A stretch of 7,314 bases of DNA from an uncultured Dialister sp. (GTDB lineage Bacteria > Bacillota > Negativicutes > Veillonellales > Dialisteraceae), in NCBI RefSeq assembly GCF_900541605.1, contig NZ_UQKJ01000098.1:1-7314 (forward strand), given 5' to 3'. Under the pieces are notes generated by a model. That model was not told where the DNA came from. It searched no databases and worked only from the letters and a program-made list of their open reading frames with translations. Made by a program: the position numbers and the translations under genes. Positions 1-5,426 of the stretch are shown one piece after another; within the stretch, counting starts at the first letter, position 1; each line of letters begins with the position of its first letter.

Positions 1-54
1 TTGCATGAAAATACATGTATAATCGGACTCTGCGAATTAATCAGCGCTTCCCTA
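1..54 (-). repeat. Truncated copy of a palindromic MITE-like repeat (inverted orientation)
   Basis: The reverse complement of bases 1-54 aligns without gaps to bases 5253-5306, the left end of the complete element at 5253-5417. I count 43 identities in 54 positions, including an exact 12-mer ATTCGCAGAGTC. The terminal sequence is TAGGGAAGCGCTGATT against TAAGGAAGCACTGATT. The copy continues beyond the window edge, so its other half is not visible. It is in opposite orientation to the 5253 copy. Confidence 0.75.
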
Positions 55-71
55 GTCCCCCTTATGCCCCC

Positions 72-133
72 GCTTCAACGAGCGAAGGGAGTTGAAGCCA
101 CAACCCGGTGAACGAGTGGCGGCGATGTTCACC
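72..133. repeat. Two consecutive perfect-stem hairpins
   Basis: Two inverted repeats follow each other. GCTTCAAC (72-79) pairs with GTTGAAGC (91-98) around an 11-base loop, and GGTGAAC (107-113) pairs with GTTCACC (127-133) around a 13-base loop. Both loops begin GAGYG. No T-tract follows on the plus strand, so these are not obvious terminators for that strand. They may be part of another intergenic repeat or a folded RNA. The stretch up to about 205 is C-rich and has no convincing gene. Confidence 0.5.
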
Positions 134-188
134 CACCACCCTTAGCCCCATCCCCCCGGGCAGCCCGTCATCCAACCGGAGTTCCCCA

Positions 189-217
189 TTTCCCCGCCTC
201 CAAAGTTCGAGTATAAT
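189..217 (+). promoter_or_regulatory. Possible promoter of the methyltransferase gene
   Basis: A perfect TATAAT lies at 212-217, 42 bases before the methyltransferase start, in an AT-rich stretch. At 17-base spacing the -35 position reads TTTCCC, a poor match to TTGACA. The -10 box is convincing by itself and the -35 is not, so a weak or activator-dependent promoter is possible. Confidence 0.4.
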
Positions 218-259
218 AATATATAAGATGAATCATAGTAGAGTAAGGAGGTCATACCC

Positions 260-1006
260 ATGAAACTGCCCATGAAAAATCCAGCCCTTCTCCGTCCCGG
301 TCCCAAAACGGAAGGATACCTGCTGTCCGCCATGAACCTGTGGAATACGCCCCTGTCCCTGTGGGGCCTGTCCCAGGTCCACATCCCCAAAGATGCGGAA
401 ATCCTTGACATCGGGTGCGGCGGGGGTAAGACCATTTCCCGTCTTTTGAAAAAAGCGCCGGAGGGCCACGTCTATGGCATTGATTCTTCCTTCCGGGCTG
501 TCGATTTTTCCTGGCGCCTCAATGAAGAGGCCATCCGGGATGGGCGCTGCCAGATTGTGGAGGGATCTGCAGAAGCCCTCCCCTTCGATGACAACTGGTT
601 TTCCCTGGTCATTGCAGAGGAGACCTTCTACTTCTGGAAAGATCCTGCTGCCTGCCTGAAGGAGATTTACCGGGTCCTGAAGCCGGGAGGCCAGCTCCTT
701 CTCCTTCATTCCAAAGGAGCCCTGCCGCCGGATAAGATTTATGAAAAACTGATTCCCCATATGAAGGTGTACCGGCCGAAAGAACTCAAAGAATACCTGG
801 AAGAGGCAGGATTCCGCAATGTGGATGTCCATTCCCGGCTGAGTGCTCTTGCAATCACATCGGTGAAGCCTCTCTCGGTACTGGACCAGGCAAAGAAGCG
901 GCTGAAACTCTCCTCTTCCATTCCCTATGGCAAGCTCACCGCTATCGCCGTCAGTGCCGCAGCCCTTGGCCTTGCTGCCTACGGCGTTTCCAGAAAGGGA
1001 AAATAA
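260..1006 (+). CDS. Class I SAM-dependent methyltransferase with hydrophobic C-terminal tail
   Basis: The 248-residue product has the Rossmann-type methyltransferase core of the Methyltransf_11/UbiE-like group. Glycine-rich motif I, ILDIGCGGG, is at residues 48-56. The acidic residue closing strand 2, D75 in YGIDSS, should contact the SAM ribose. GSAEALPF (102-109) and the EIYRVLKPGG motif (135-144) follow. The substrate (small molecule, quinone or lipid) cannot be inferred. The start is fixed by AAGGAGGT at 245-252, seven bases upstream of the ATG. An unusual point is the C terminus: residues 226-243 (LTAIAVSAAALGLAAYGV) form one hydrophobic segment followed by SRKGK. This resembles a tail anchor, so the enzyme may sit at the membrane. 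The gene appears monocistronic and no strong terminator follows it. The family call is firm; membrane attachment is inference. Confidence 0.9.
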   Translation: MKLPMKNPALLRPGPKTEGYLLSAMNLWNTPLSLWGLSQVHIPKDAEILDIGCGGGKTISRLLKKAPEGHVYGIDSSFRAVDFSWRLNEEAIRDGRCQIVEGSAEALPFDDNWFSLVIAEETFYFWKDPAACLKEIYRVLKPGGQLLLLHSKGALPPDKIYEKLIPHMKVYRPKELKEYLEEAGFRNVDVHSRLSALAITSVKPLSVLDQAKKRLKLSSSIPYGKLTAIAVSAAALGLAAYGVSRKGK

Positions 1007-1112
1007 ATTCCCCAACCCATGATTTTCTGCAAAATCCGGAAACCAACTACAGCATGGGATGCAGCCTTCATTAATGGTGTATAAATCTTTTGCGTAAACT
1101 TAAATTTTATGA

Positions 1113-1141
1113 TTGACATTTCTCACAGAATTTTCTATAAT
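1113..1141 (+). promoter_or_regulatory. Consensus sigma70 promoter
   Basis: TTGACA at 1113-1118 and TATAAT at 1136-1141 are separated by exactly 17 bases, a perfect match to the housekeeping consensus. No open frame with a ribosome binding site follows closely. The expected start near 1148 begins the inverted repeat and the candidate small RNA described next. Confidence 0.8.
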
Positions 1142-1146
1142 AGATT

Positions 1147-1179
1147 TATTCTAGAATCTGTTTCGCAGGTTCTAGAATA
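1147..1179 (+). promoter_or_regulatory. Inverted repeat at the transcription start (operator or 5' hairpin)
   Basis: TATTCTAGAATCTG (1147-1160) and CAGGTTCTAGAATA (1166-1179) are inverted repeats of 14 bases around a 5-base loop, with a single G-U-compatible difference. Each arm contains the 8-base palindrome TTCTAGAA (1149-1156 and 1170-1177). The two centres are 21 bases apart, about two helical turns. The element sits directly downstream of a consensus -10. It could bind a dimeric repressor pair or form a 5' RNA hairpin. Confidence 0.6.
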
Positions 1180-1310
1180 GGGGCATTTATTTGTCCCAAA
1201 GGTATTCTTTCTATATGGTTCCGGTTCCCGGGATTAGCGCACCTCGACTGTATGGAAAGAAAATGAAAGAGCGGGATCCCCCTAAGTCCCGCTCCTTTCC
1301 TTTATATATT
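1148..1310 (+). ncRNA. Candidate small structured RNA of unknown family
   Basis: This stretch runs from the predicted start of a consensus promoter to an intrinsic terminator. Four local folds can be drawn. They are the 5' hairpin at 1147-1179, GGGGCA/TGTCCC (1180-1185 with 1192-1197), a long stem of 1205-1220 with 1246-1261 (16 consecutive pairs, four of them G-U), and the terminator stem 1269-1276/1287-1294. The only open frame here would need a TTG start at 1191 and would read through the terminator, so coding is unlikely. I do not see 6S, SRP, T-box or tmRNA signatures. The ends are predicted from promoter and terminator positions only. Confidence 0.5.
1269..1303 (+). terminator. Intrinsic terminator of the candidate small RNA
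   Basis: GAGCGGGA (1269-1276) pairs with TCCCGCTC (1287-1294) in a perfect 8-base stem with a 10-base loop. It is followed by CTTTCCTTT and then TATATATTTTT. The GC-rich stem and T-rich tail fit rho-independent termination on the plus strand. Confidence 0.65.
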
Positions 1311-1440
1311 TTTACATTTGCTATTGGTTTGCATATCTCAAAAATTATAAACAAGATTCACATACTGTATAAATAGAATGTTGTCCCTGCCACCAAAGGC
1401 CGGGCTATATTAGTTCCCCCGGGTCATTTTCTACAGGTTC

Positions 1441-1527
1441 GACAATATGGGACTGTTTCCATGGTCCCACCATAGATAGGACAATATTATTTACATCACT
1501 TTTTAGTACATTTTGCGTTTGACAATA
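1441..1527 (+). repeat. Three direct GACAATA repeats upstream of tetR-like gene 1
   Basis: GACAATAT occurs at 1441-1448 and 1490-1497, and GACAATA at 1521-1527, where it overlaps the -35 box of the promoter. A hairpin (GGGAC/GTCCC, extendable by wobble pairs) lies between the first two. The repeats could be regulator sites or decayed promoter copies. Apart from these, 1311-1518 is AT-rich and shows no gene. Confidence 0.4.
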
Positions 1528-1562
1528 GGGGTAATAGTCTTTTATAATAGTCCTAAGTTAGG
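1519..1562 (+). promoter_or_regulatory. Promoter with palindrome at the start site, probably for TetR gene 1
   Basis: TTGACA (1519-1524) and TATAAT (1543-1548) are separated by 18 bases, close to consensus. Just downstream, at the expected start, is the 11-base palindrome CCTAAGTTAGG (1552-1562), which would be well placed as an operator. The nearest downstream gene is the TetR-family regulator at 1876. The promoter would leave a 5' leader of about 320 bases. Confidence 0.65.
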
Positions 1563-1875
1563 GGTTCTATTTTTATGTATCCTGCAATATAGGGGACACA
1601 AATCTATGCCAAGATAATTCGATTTTCAAAGCCTGGGCAGTTCAGGGTGTCTGCCAAACAGCAGATGTTTGCCTTATGGCGGTAATGTCGAAAACTTTCC
1701 TTTACAGAGGAAAATCTGTCTCCTGTATAAACATCCGATAACTTCCTGTTCTTCATTCGCGGGGGAGTAAGCATGGAGGGAAAAAAATGCACCCCTGTCT
1801 GACCGCAATGGTAGAGCGGCCGATTCATCGGTATGTCATCAGGATAAAAATTTTTAGGGGAAAAGCGAGGTTACT
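1556..1875 (+). other. Long untranslated leader of TetR gene 1, with hairpins and a possible 9-codon upstream frame
   Basis: No credible gene of normal size is present. Short stems are GGCAG/CTGCC (1636-1640, 1651-1655), CAAACA/TGTTTG (1655-1660, 1666-1671) and ACAGA/TCTGT (1704-1708, 1715-1719). The last stem competes with a TACAG/CTGTA pairing (1703-1707, 1723-1727). A tiny frame at 1773-1802 (MEGKKCTPV) has a good GGGGGAG site five bases upstream. The palindrome CCGATTCATCGG lies at 1820-1831, 45 bases before the regulator start. These features could be regulatory, but I recognise no riboswitch family. Confidence 0.4.
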
Positions 1876-2550
1876 ATGGCAAAGTCAGAAAAAAGAGCAG
1901 TACATATGAAGGGGATTCGGAGCAGGATTCTCAGAACTGCGGAGAATCTGTTCCTGGAACAGGGATACAAGACGACCACCATTCGCCAGATCGTACAGGA
2001 TTCCGGAATCACCTCCGGAAGTATCTATAATATATATGAAGACAAAGAACACCTCTTTGCTGCACTGATTGATGAATTTCTTGATGATGCTGCAAAGCGG
2101 GTAGGTGAAGCACTGGCAGACAAGACTCCGGAGCAGCGTCTTGTTGCTTACATTGCCATGGAGCTTTTCTACGTGGAAAAGAATCCGGTTATCCGGGAAA
2201 TGATGTATGCCGCCCATACATCTCCCATGATTATGGAAAGCGTCATTGAAAACCATGCCTATCTGGCACGGGAAGTATGGGACGCCCGGAGGCACACAAA
2301 GATTGAAAGCCTCCACACCGCTATTCTTCTTGCGGAAGGTGCCGTTTCTTCCTACGTTCTCTGCTTTGATTTCTCCGAGAAACTGGACTACAGCTCCATT
2401 CGGAAACGGGTCATGTTCTCCATTCTCCAGACCATGGGCCTGGATACCCGGGAAACGAACAGACTCATCCAGTACATGGAAGAAAATAAGGACCTCTGGC
2501 TGGACCTGGCAGAACAGGTGCTCCACCACTCCGATGAAGCCGATAAATAA
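1876..2550 (+). CDS. TetR/AcrR-family transcriptional regulator 1
   Basis: The 224-residue protein is of normal length for a TetR repressor. The DNA-binding part is at residues 14-61: the first helix is RILRTAENLFLEQGY, then the helix-turn-helix TIRQIVQDSGITSGSIYNIY (35-54) and the usual EDKEHLF after it. The C-terminal ligand and dimer domain is all-helical and not assignable to a ligand. The ATG at 1876 has a GAGG site at 1867-1870, five bases away. An ATG at 1906 has no such site. Palindromes at 1552-1562 and 1820-1831 in its own upstream region are candidate autoregulatory operators. It converges on the exporter operon but does not overlap it. Whether it controls that operon is unknown. 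Confidence 0.92.
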   Translation: MAKSEKRAVHMKGIRSRILRTAENLFLEQGYKTTTIRQIVQDSGITSGSIYNIYEDKEHLFAALIDEFLDDAAKRVGEALADKTPEQRLVAYIAMELFYVEKNPVIREMMYAAHTSPMIMESVIENHAYLAREVWDARRHTKIESLHTAILLAEGAVSSYVLCFDFSEKLDYSSIRKRVMFSILQTMGLDTRETNRLIQYMEENKDLWLDLAEQVLHHSDEADK

Positions 2551-2558
2551 GACAATCC

Positions 2559-2597
2559 AAAAAGAAGCCGTAAACGAATCGTTTACGACTTCTTTTT
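2559..2597. terminator. Strong bidirectional terminator between convergent genes
   Basis: Two 19-base arms (2559-2577 and 2579-2597) are inverted repeats with one mismatch around a single central A. The arms start with AAAAAGAAG and end with CTTCTTTTT, so a T-tract follows the stem on both strands. It lies 8 bases after the TetR gene 1 stop and downstream of the minus-strand operon, so it can end both transcripts. The 217 bases from 2598 to 2814 hold no gene; only a small GTATA/TATAC stem (2784-2799) stands out. Confidence 0.85.
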
Positions 2598-2814
2598 ATA
2601 TGCATGAAACCAATGCGGTTTTGGATTGGATATGATCTGCCGCCTCTTCAAAGCCCTTCTATCCCCAGCCTTTACCACCCCCTTCTCCAGGGATAACGGA
2701 TAGAGTCATCGATACGCCATACGCATCATAGGGCGCTCTATGAATTGTGCGTTGTTCCTTCACCCCTGGCTGATGTCCCTTTTGTATATCCCCCTATACG
2801 CTGCCTCCCTTCTT

Positions 2815-3357
2815 TCACACCGCTCTTCCCATGGCTTCTGCTTCCGCCAGCTCCCGGTGACCCCGGATGGTGCCGTCAGCAGTGGTTCTTCCGGCAAAGA
2901 TGACGCCTCTCAGTTTTGCCTTATTGAAAACCTTCAGCCATCCTTCGACGCCACCGATGGCATGCTGGGGTGTATCCTTTTCTCCGGATTCCGCCGTGGT
3001 GAGGAGGTATACATCCCGGAAATCATAGTCCGCCGTATAGAGGCAGTTCGTCCGATCCAGTAGGGTCTTCATCTGCCCGCTCATTTCGTAGTAGTAAATG
3101 GGCGTTGCAAAAACGACCACATCGGAGCGGCGGATTTTCTGTACCACTTCCTCCGCATCGTCACTGTTCACCACGCAGCTTTTTGTTTTAAGGCAGCCCC
3201 AGCAGCCGATACAGAAACCGATCCGTTTTCCTGCCATAGGCACAAATTCCACTTCATTTCCCGCTTCTTCCGCTCCTTTGGCAAAGGACCGGGCCAGGAT
3301 ATTGGAATTTCCGTGAAGCCTCGGACTGGTACCGATAATCAATACTTTTTTACCCAT
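2815..3357 (-). CDS. Flavodoxin-fold NAD(P)H-dependent oxidoreductase with iron-sulfur-flavoprotein-like cysteine motif
   Basis: The 180-residue protein belongs to the NADPH-dependent FMN reductase/iron-sulfur flavoprotein superfamily. The FMN phosphate loop is GTSPRLHGNS (residues 9-18). The second flavin-contact segment is ATPIYYYEMSGQMKTLLDR, starting near residue 84. Four cysteines C49, C52, C55 and C61 form CX2CX2CX5C, within the compact spacing known for [4Fe-4S]-binding Isf proteins. Many relatives carry similar cysteines without a proven cluster, so the cluster is a possibility only. It should act in the cytoplasm as an electron-transfer or quinone/nitro-compound reductase. The gene starts 5 bases after the permease stop, and its GGAGGT site lies in the last permease codons, so it is probably co-transcribed with the exporter. 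It ends before the shared terminator. Confidence 0.88.
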   Translation of the reverse strand: MGKKVLIIGTSPRLHGNSNILARSFAKGAEEAGNEVEFVPMAGKRIGFCIGCWGCLKTKSCVVNSDDAEEVVQKIRRSDVVVFATPIYYYEMSGQMKTLLDRTNCLYTADYDFRDVYLLTTAESGEKDTPQHAIGGVEGWLKVFNKAKLRGVIFAGRTTADGTIRGHRELAEAEAMGRAV

Positions 3358-3362
3358 CGAAA

Positions 3363-4172
3363 TTACCTCCCATTCTGCGATGATGCCATATGGTGGAACC
3401 GGCGAAAGCCAAATCCCGCCATGAGGACTGTGGAAATAAAGAGCCCCAGAAGGCTGAAATACAAGGGCATGCTCACCAGCTGGGGCATAGTGACATAGCG
3501 GAGCGCCTCATTGGCATAGACCAGGGGATTCAGCAGGACCAGGACCTGGAAGACAGGCACAGAAGACAGGGCTCCCCAGCTGAAGAAGATGGCTCCCGTG
3601 AATACCAGGGGCATAAGAAATCCGGGAAACATGGCTGCAATTTCCATAGGCTTCACAATGGTGCCCACCAGGAGTCCCAAAGAAGCGGAAGCCAGGGCAA
3701 TAAGCAGGAGCAGCGGCACAAGGGCCAGCACCGTTTCTACGGTCAGCACCAGATGGAGCCCACTTCCCATGAAGAGGAGAGATACCGGCAGCACCAGGAG
3801 TCCCCCGATGAATGCCTCGATAATCCCCACCGCCATCTTGGCCAGGGCGATGAGATTCACCGGCACCGGCGCCTGCAGGCGGTCCTCGATTTCGTGGCGG
3901 TTATTGAAATCCATGGTAAAAGGAATGGCCGTGCCATGGATACCGGTGATGAGGATACTCATGCCCACCATGCCCCAGAACATCTGGGACTGGAAATGGT
4001 CCGGCATCATGCCGATGGCCGGAAGGATATAGCCATAAATAATGATCAGCACCGCCGGCAGCATCATGACCCGGAAAATGAATTCTCCCTTGTCCCGCCA
4101 CTGGGCTAAAAGATCCCTTTCTACCATGGCTGCAAAAACGGAACGGTAATACCTGCTATTGAACATCTGCAT
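3363..4172 (-). CDS. ABC-2 type transporter permease (daunorubicin-exporter-like)
   Basis: With the chosen start the product has 269 residues. About six membrane segments can be placed, near residues 33-53, 63-84, 108-135, 144-172, 179-198 and 236-256. The cytoplasmic N-terminal stretch and the segment EIEDRLQAPVPVNLIALAK before membrane segment 3 are typical of ABC-2 permeases of DrrB type, as is LNPLVYANEALRYV (214-227). With the ATPase encoded just before it, it should form an exporter for drugs, lipids or polyketide-like compounds; the substrate is not readable. I chose the ATG at 4172 because AGGAAAGGGG ends four bases upstream and the start overlaps the end of the ATPase gene. An ATG at 4208 is in frame but lacks a ribosome site, and one at 4166 is possible. 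Confidence 0.9.
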   Translation of the reverse strand: MQMFNSRYYRSVFAAMVERDLLAQWRDKGEFIFRVMMLPAVLIIIYGYILPAIGMMPDHFQSQMFWGMVGMSILITGIHGTAIPFTMDFNNRHEIEDRLQAPVPVNLIALAKMAVGIIEAFIGGLLVLPVSLLFMGSGLHLVLTVETVLALVPLLLLIALASASLGLLVGTIVKPMEIAAMFPGFLMPLVFTGAIFFSWGALSSVPVFQVLVLLNPLVYANEALRYVTMPQLVSMPLYFSLLGLFISTVLMAGFGFRRFHHMASSQNGR

Positions 4173-4977
4173 TAAGCCCCTTTCCTGTAAGATACACAAA
4201 CACATCATTCAGATTGAACGGACTCTCTCCATCCGAAGCTGCTCTTTCCGGCTCGTGGTGAGAAAGGACCGTTTCCTCAGGAACCAGGGCCTTCAATTCC
4301 CGGCTCGTTCCGAAAGCTTTGATTTCTCCCCCATTCACAATGGCAATGTGGCGGCAGAACCGTTCCGGTTCCTCCATATAATGGGTGGTGAGGAAAATGG
4401 TGGTGCCCTCCCGATTCAGCGCCAGCATCTGTTCCCAGAGAATTTCCCGGTAGTTGGGATCCAGCCCCGTAGTGGGCTCATCGAGGAAAAGAATCTCCGG
4501 CCGATGCATGATGGCCCTCGCTATCTTCAAACGCTGGGACATGCCGCCGGAAAAGGAGGATACCCGGTCATCCCGACGCTCCCAGAAGCCAAACTCTTTC
4601 AGCAGTTCATCGGCTCGGTTGGAAGCCTCTTTCCGCTCCATTCCAAAGTACCGCCCGTGAAAAAGGAGGTTTTCCCTTGCCGTCAGGCTGCGGTCCAGAT
4701 TATTGTGCTGGGCCACCACCCCAATTTTAGCGCGGGCTCTTACCGGGTCCTCCCGCACCGATTTCCCATCCAGGAAAATCTCACCGCCATCCGCCGCCAG
4801 TCCGGTGGTGAGCATGGCGATGGTGGTACTCTTCCCGGCCCCATTGGGTCCCAGGAACCCAAAGATTTCTCCCCTTTCCACCTGGAAAGAAATCCCCTTC
4901 ACCGCTTCCACGGGGTGCCCGTTTTTCTGGAGAAAGGACTTCCTTAAATTTTTCACATCCAATATTACATCATCCAT
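4156..4977 (-). CDS. ABC transporter ATP-binding protein (DrrA-like)
   Basis: The 273-residue protein has every ABC ATPase motif in order. These are Walker A GPNGAGKST (43-51), Q-loop glutamine Q90, signature SGGMSQR (143-149), Walker B ILFLDEP (162-168) with catalytic E167, D-loop GLDP (171-174) and H-loop H199. The C-terminal tail after about residue 225 is the short extension common in DrrA-type exporters. It powers the permease encoded next, whose start overlaps its last codons. The start ATG at 4977 has AAGGAG seven bases upstream. Its leader region carries a promoter, a palindrome and a terminator-like hairpin, so expression may be controlled before translation of this gene. It is complete, with no missing catalytic residue. 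Confidence 0.95.
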   Translation of the reverse strand: MDDVILDVKNLRKSFLQKNGHPVEAVKGISFQVERGEIFGFLGPNGAGKSTTIAMLTTGLAADGGEIFLDGKSVREDPVRARAKIGVVAQHNNLDRSLTARENLLFHGRYFGMERKEASNRADELLKEFGFWERRDDRVSSFSGGMSQRLKIARAIMHRPEILFLDEPTTGLDPNYREILWEQMLALNREGTTIFLTTHYMEEPERFCRHIAIVNGGEIKAFGTSRELKALVPEETVLSHHEPERAASDGESPFNLNDVFVYLTGKGLNADVQ

Positions 4978-5056
4978 GGTCCTGCTCCTTCCCTGAAAGC
5001 CAAATCCCTTCGACTTTAGATTATTCTACATTTCTCTTATTATAGATATGATATTT

Positions 5057-5098
5057 CTAAAAATAAGGCTTCCTGGAGATTCCATTTCCGGAAGCCAT
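5057..5098 (-). CDS. Possible 13-residue leader peptide of the exporter operon
   Basis: On the minus strand an ATG at 5098 opens a 13-codon frame (MASGNGISRKPYF) ending with TAG at 5059-5057. It occupies almost exactly the terminator-like hairpin between the operon promoter and the ATPase gene. The nearest Shine-Dalgarno-like GAAGG lies about 12 bases upstream, which is too far to be good. It could serve in ribosome-dependent attenuation or be chance. Confidence 0.25.
   Translation of the reverse strand: MASGNGISRKPYF
5059..5096 (-). terminator. Terminator-like hairpin in the exporter operon leader (attenuator candidate)
   Basis: On the minus strand GGCTTCC (5096-5090) pairs with GGAAGCC (5073-5067), followed by TTATTTTT (5066-5059). 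An inner TGGA/TCCA stem (5084-5081 with 5077-5074) extends it. It lies about 35-70 bases after the predicted transcription start and about 80 bases before the ATPase start. It would stop transcription before the exporter genes unless relieved. It could instead simply insulate the operon from upstream transcription, with a separate -10 (TATAAT at 5044-5039, no good -35) serving the genes. Confidence 0.6.
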
Positions 5099-5135
5099 GA
5101 TGGAGGACTGCCTTCTTGTCCCCGCGTCTTTATTC

Positions 5136-5163
5136 ATTATATCTTATATTCGCGATATGTCAA
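5136..5163 (-). promoter_or_regulatory. Sigma70 promoter of the exporter operon
   Basis: On the minus strand TTGACA (5163-5158) and TATAAT (5141-5136) are perfect boxes separated by 16 bases. The spacer holds TATCGCGAATA, a near-palindrome that could be a repressor site. The predicted start is near 5129, giving a leader of about 150 bases before the ATPase gene. Confidence 0.7.
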
Positions 5164-5165
5164 TT

Positions 5166-5182
5166 TATTTTACAGTAAAATA
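5166..5182. promoter_or_regulatory. 17-base palindrome next to the exporter promoter (operator candidate)
   Basis: TATTTTAC and GTAAAATA are perfect 8-base arms around a single A. The site lies two bases upstream of the -35 box of the minus-strand promoter. Size and symmetry fit a dimeric regulator such as a TetR-family protein, and two such regulators are encoded nearby. Which protein binds is unknown. Confidence 0.5.
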
Positions 5183-5229
5183 GTCGGAAAGTAAGAAAGT
5201 GGGTTAGTGGGTTGGTGAAATAGTGAGAA
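5182..5229 (+). repeat. Degenerate 8-base tandem repeat, six units
   Basis: Reading from 5182 in steps of eight gives AGTCGGAA, AGTAAGAA, AGTGGGTT, AGTGGGTT, GGTGAAAT and AGTGAGAA. The pattern is roughly RGTNRRWW. The two central units are identical. This looks like a decayed intergenic microsatellite. Confidence 0.5.
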
Positions 5230-5252
5230 AGGTTGATTTTCACCGGATGATC

Positions 5253-5417
5253 TAAGGAAGCACTGATTCATTCGCAGAGTCAGATTTCATAAGGATTTTT
5301 ATGCACTGCTTCGTCATAACTCTCCTTAAATAGCTCGCTATTCGCGTCGAGTTATTCCTCGCATTGCATAAAAATCCAAGAATAAAATCTGACAACGATT
5401 TAATCAGTGCTTCCTTA
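5253..5417 (+). mobile_element. 165-base palindromic MITE-like element, complete copy
   Basis: The ends are a perfect 16-base inverted repeat, TAAGGAAGCACTGATT (5253-5268) and its complement (5402-5417). Further nested pairings make one long stem: GTCAGATTT 5279-5287 with 5385-5393, GGATTTTTATGCA 5293-5305 with 5365-5377, ATAACTC 5316-5322 with 5349-5355, and AATAGC 5329-5334 with 5337-5342 at the apex. There is no transposase; an open frame through it on the minus strand is explained by the palindrome. TA at each outer end would fit a TA-inserting (IS630/mariner-type) parent, which is inference. A second, partial copy lies at 1-54. It sits between TetR gene 2 and the exporter promoter. Confidence 0.75.
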
Positions 5418-5426
5418 ACGATATTT

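Noticed and set aside
233..1015. 260-codon open frame on the minus strand opposite the methyltransferase
   Set aside because: It is entirely antisense to a gene with full methyltransferase motifs and a strong ribosome site; its translation shows no domain.
1191..1376. 61-codon plus-strand frame starting with TTG
   Set aside because: It has no ribosome site, reads through the terminator at 1269-1303 and shows no domain.
1796..1850. tRNA-like stretch containing CAATGGTAGAGC
   Set aside because: It resembles a D-arm, but no acceptor stem, anticodon arm or GGTTCRA T-loop can be placed in register.
3390..4109. 239-codon plus-strand frame
   Set aside because: It is a shadow of the permease gene, rich in H, Q, R and E as expected from the complement of membrane-protein codons.
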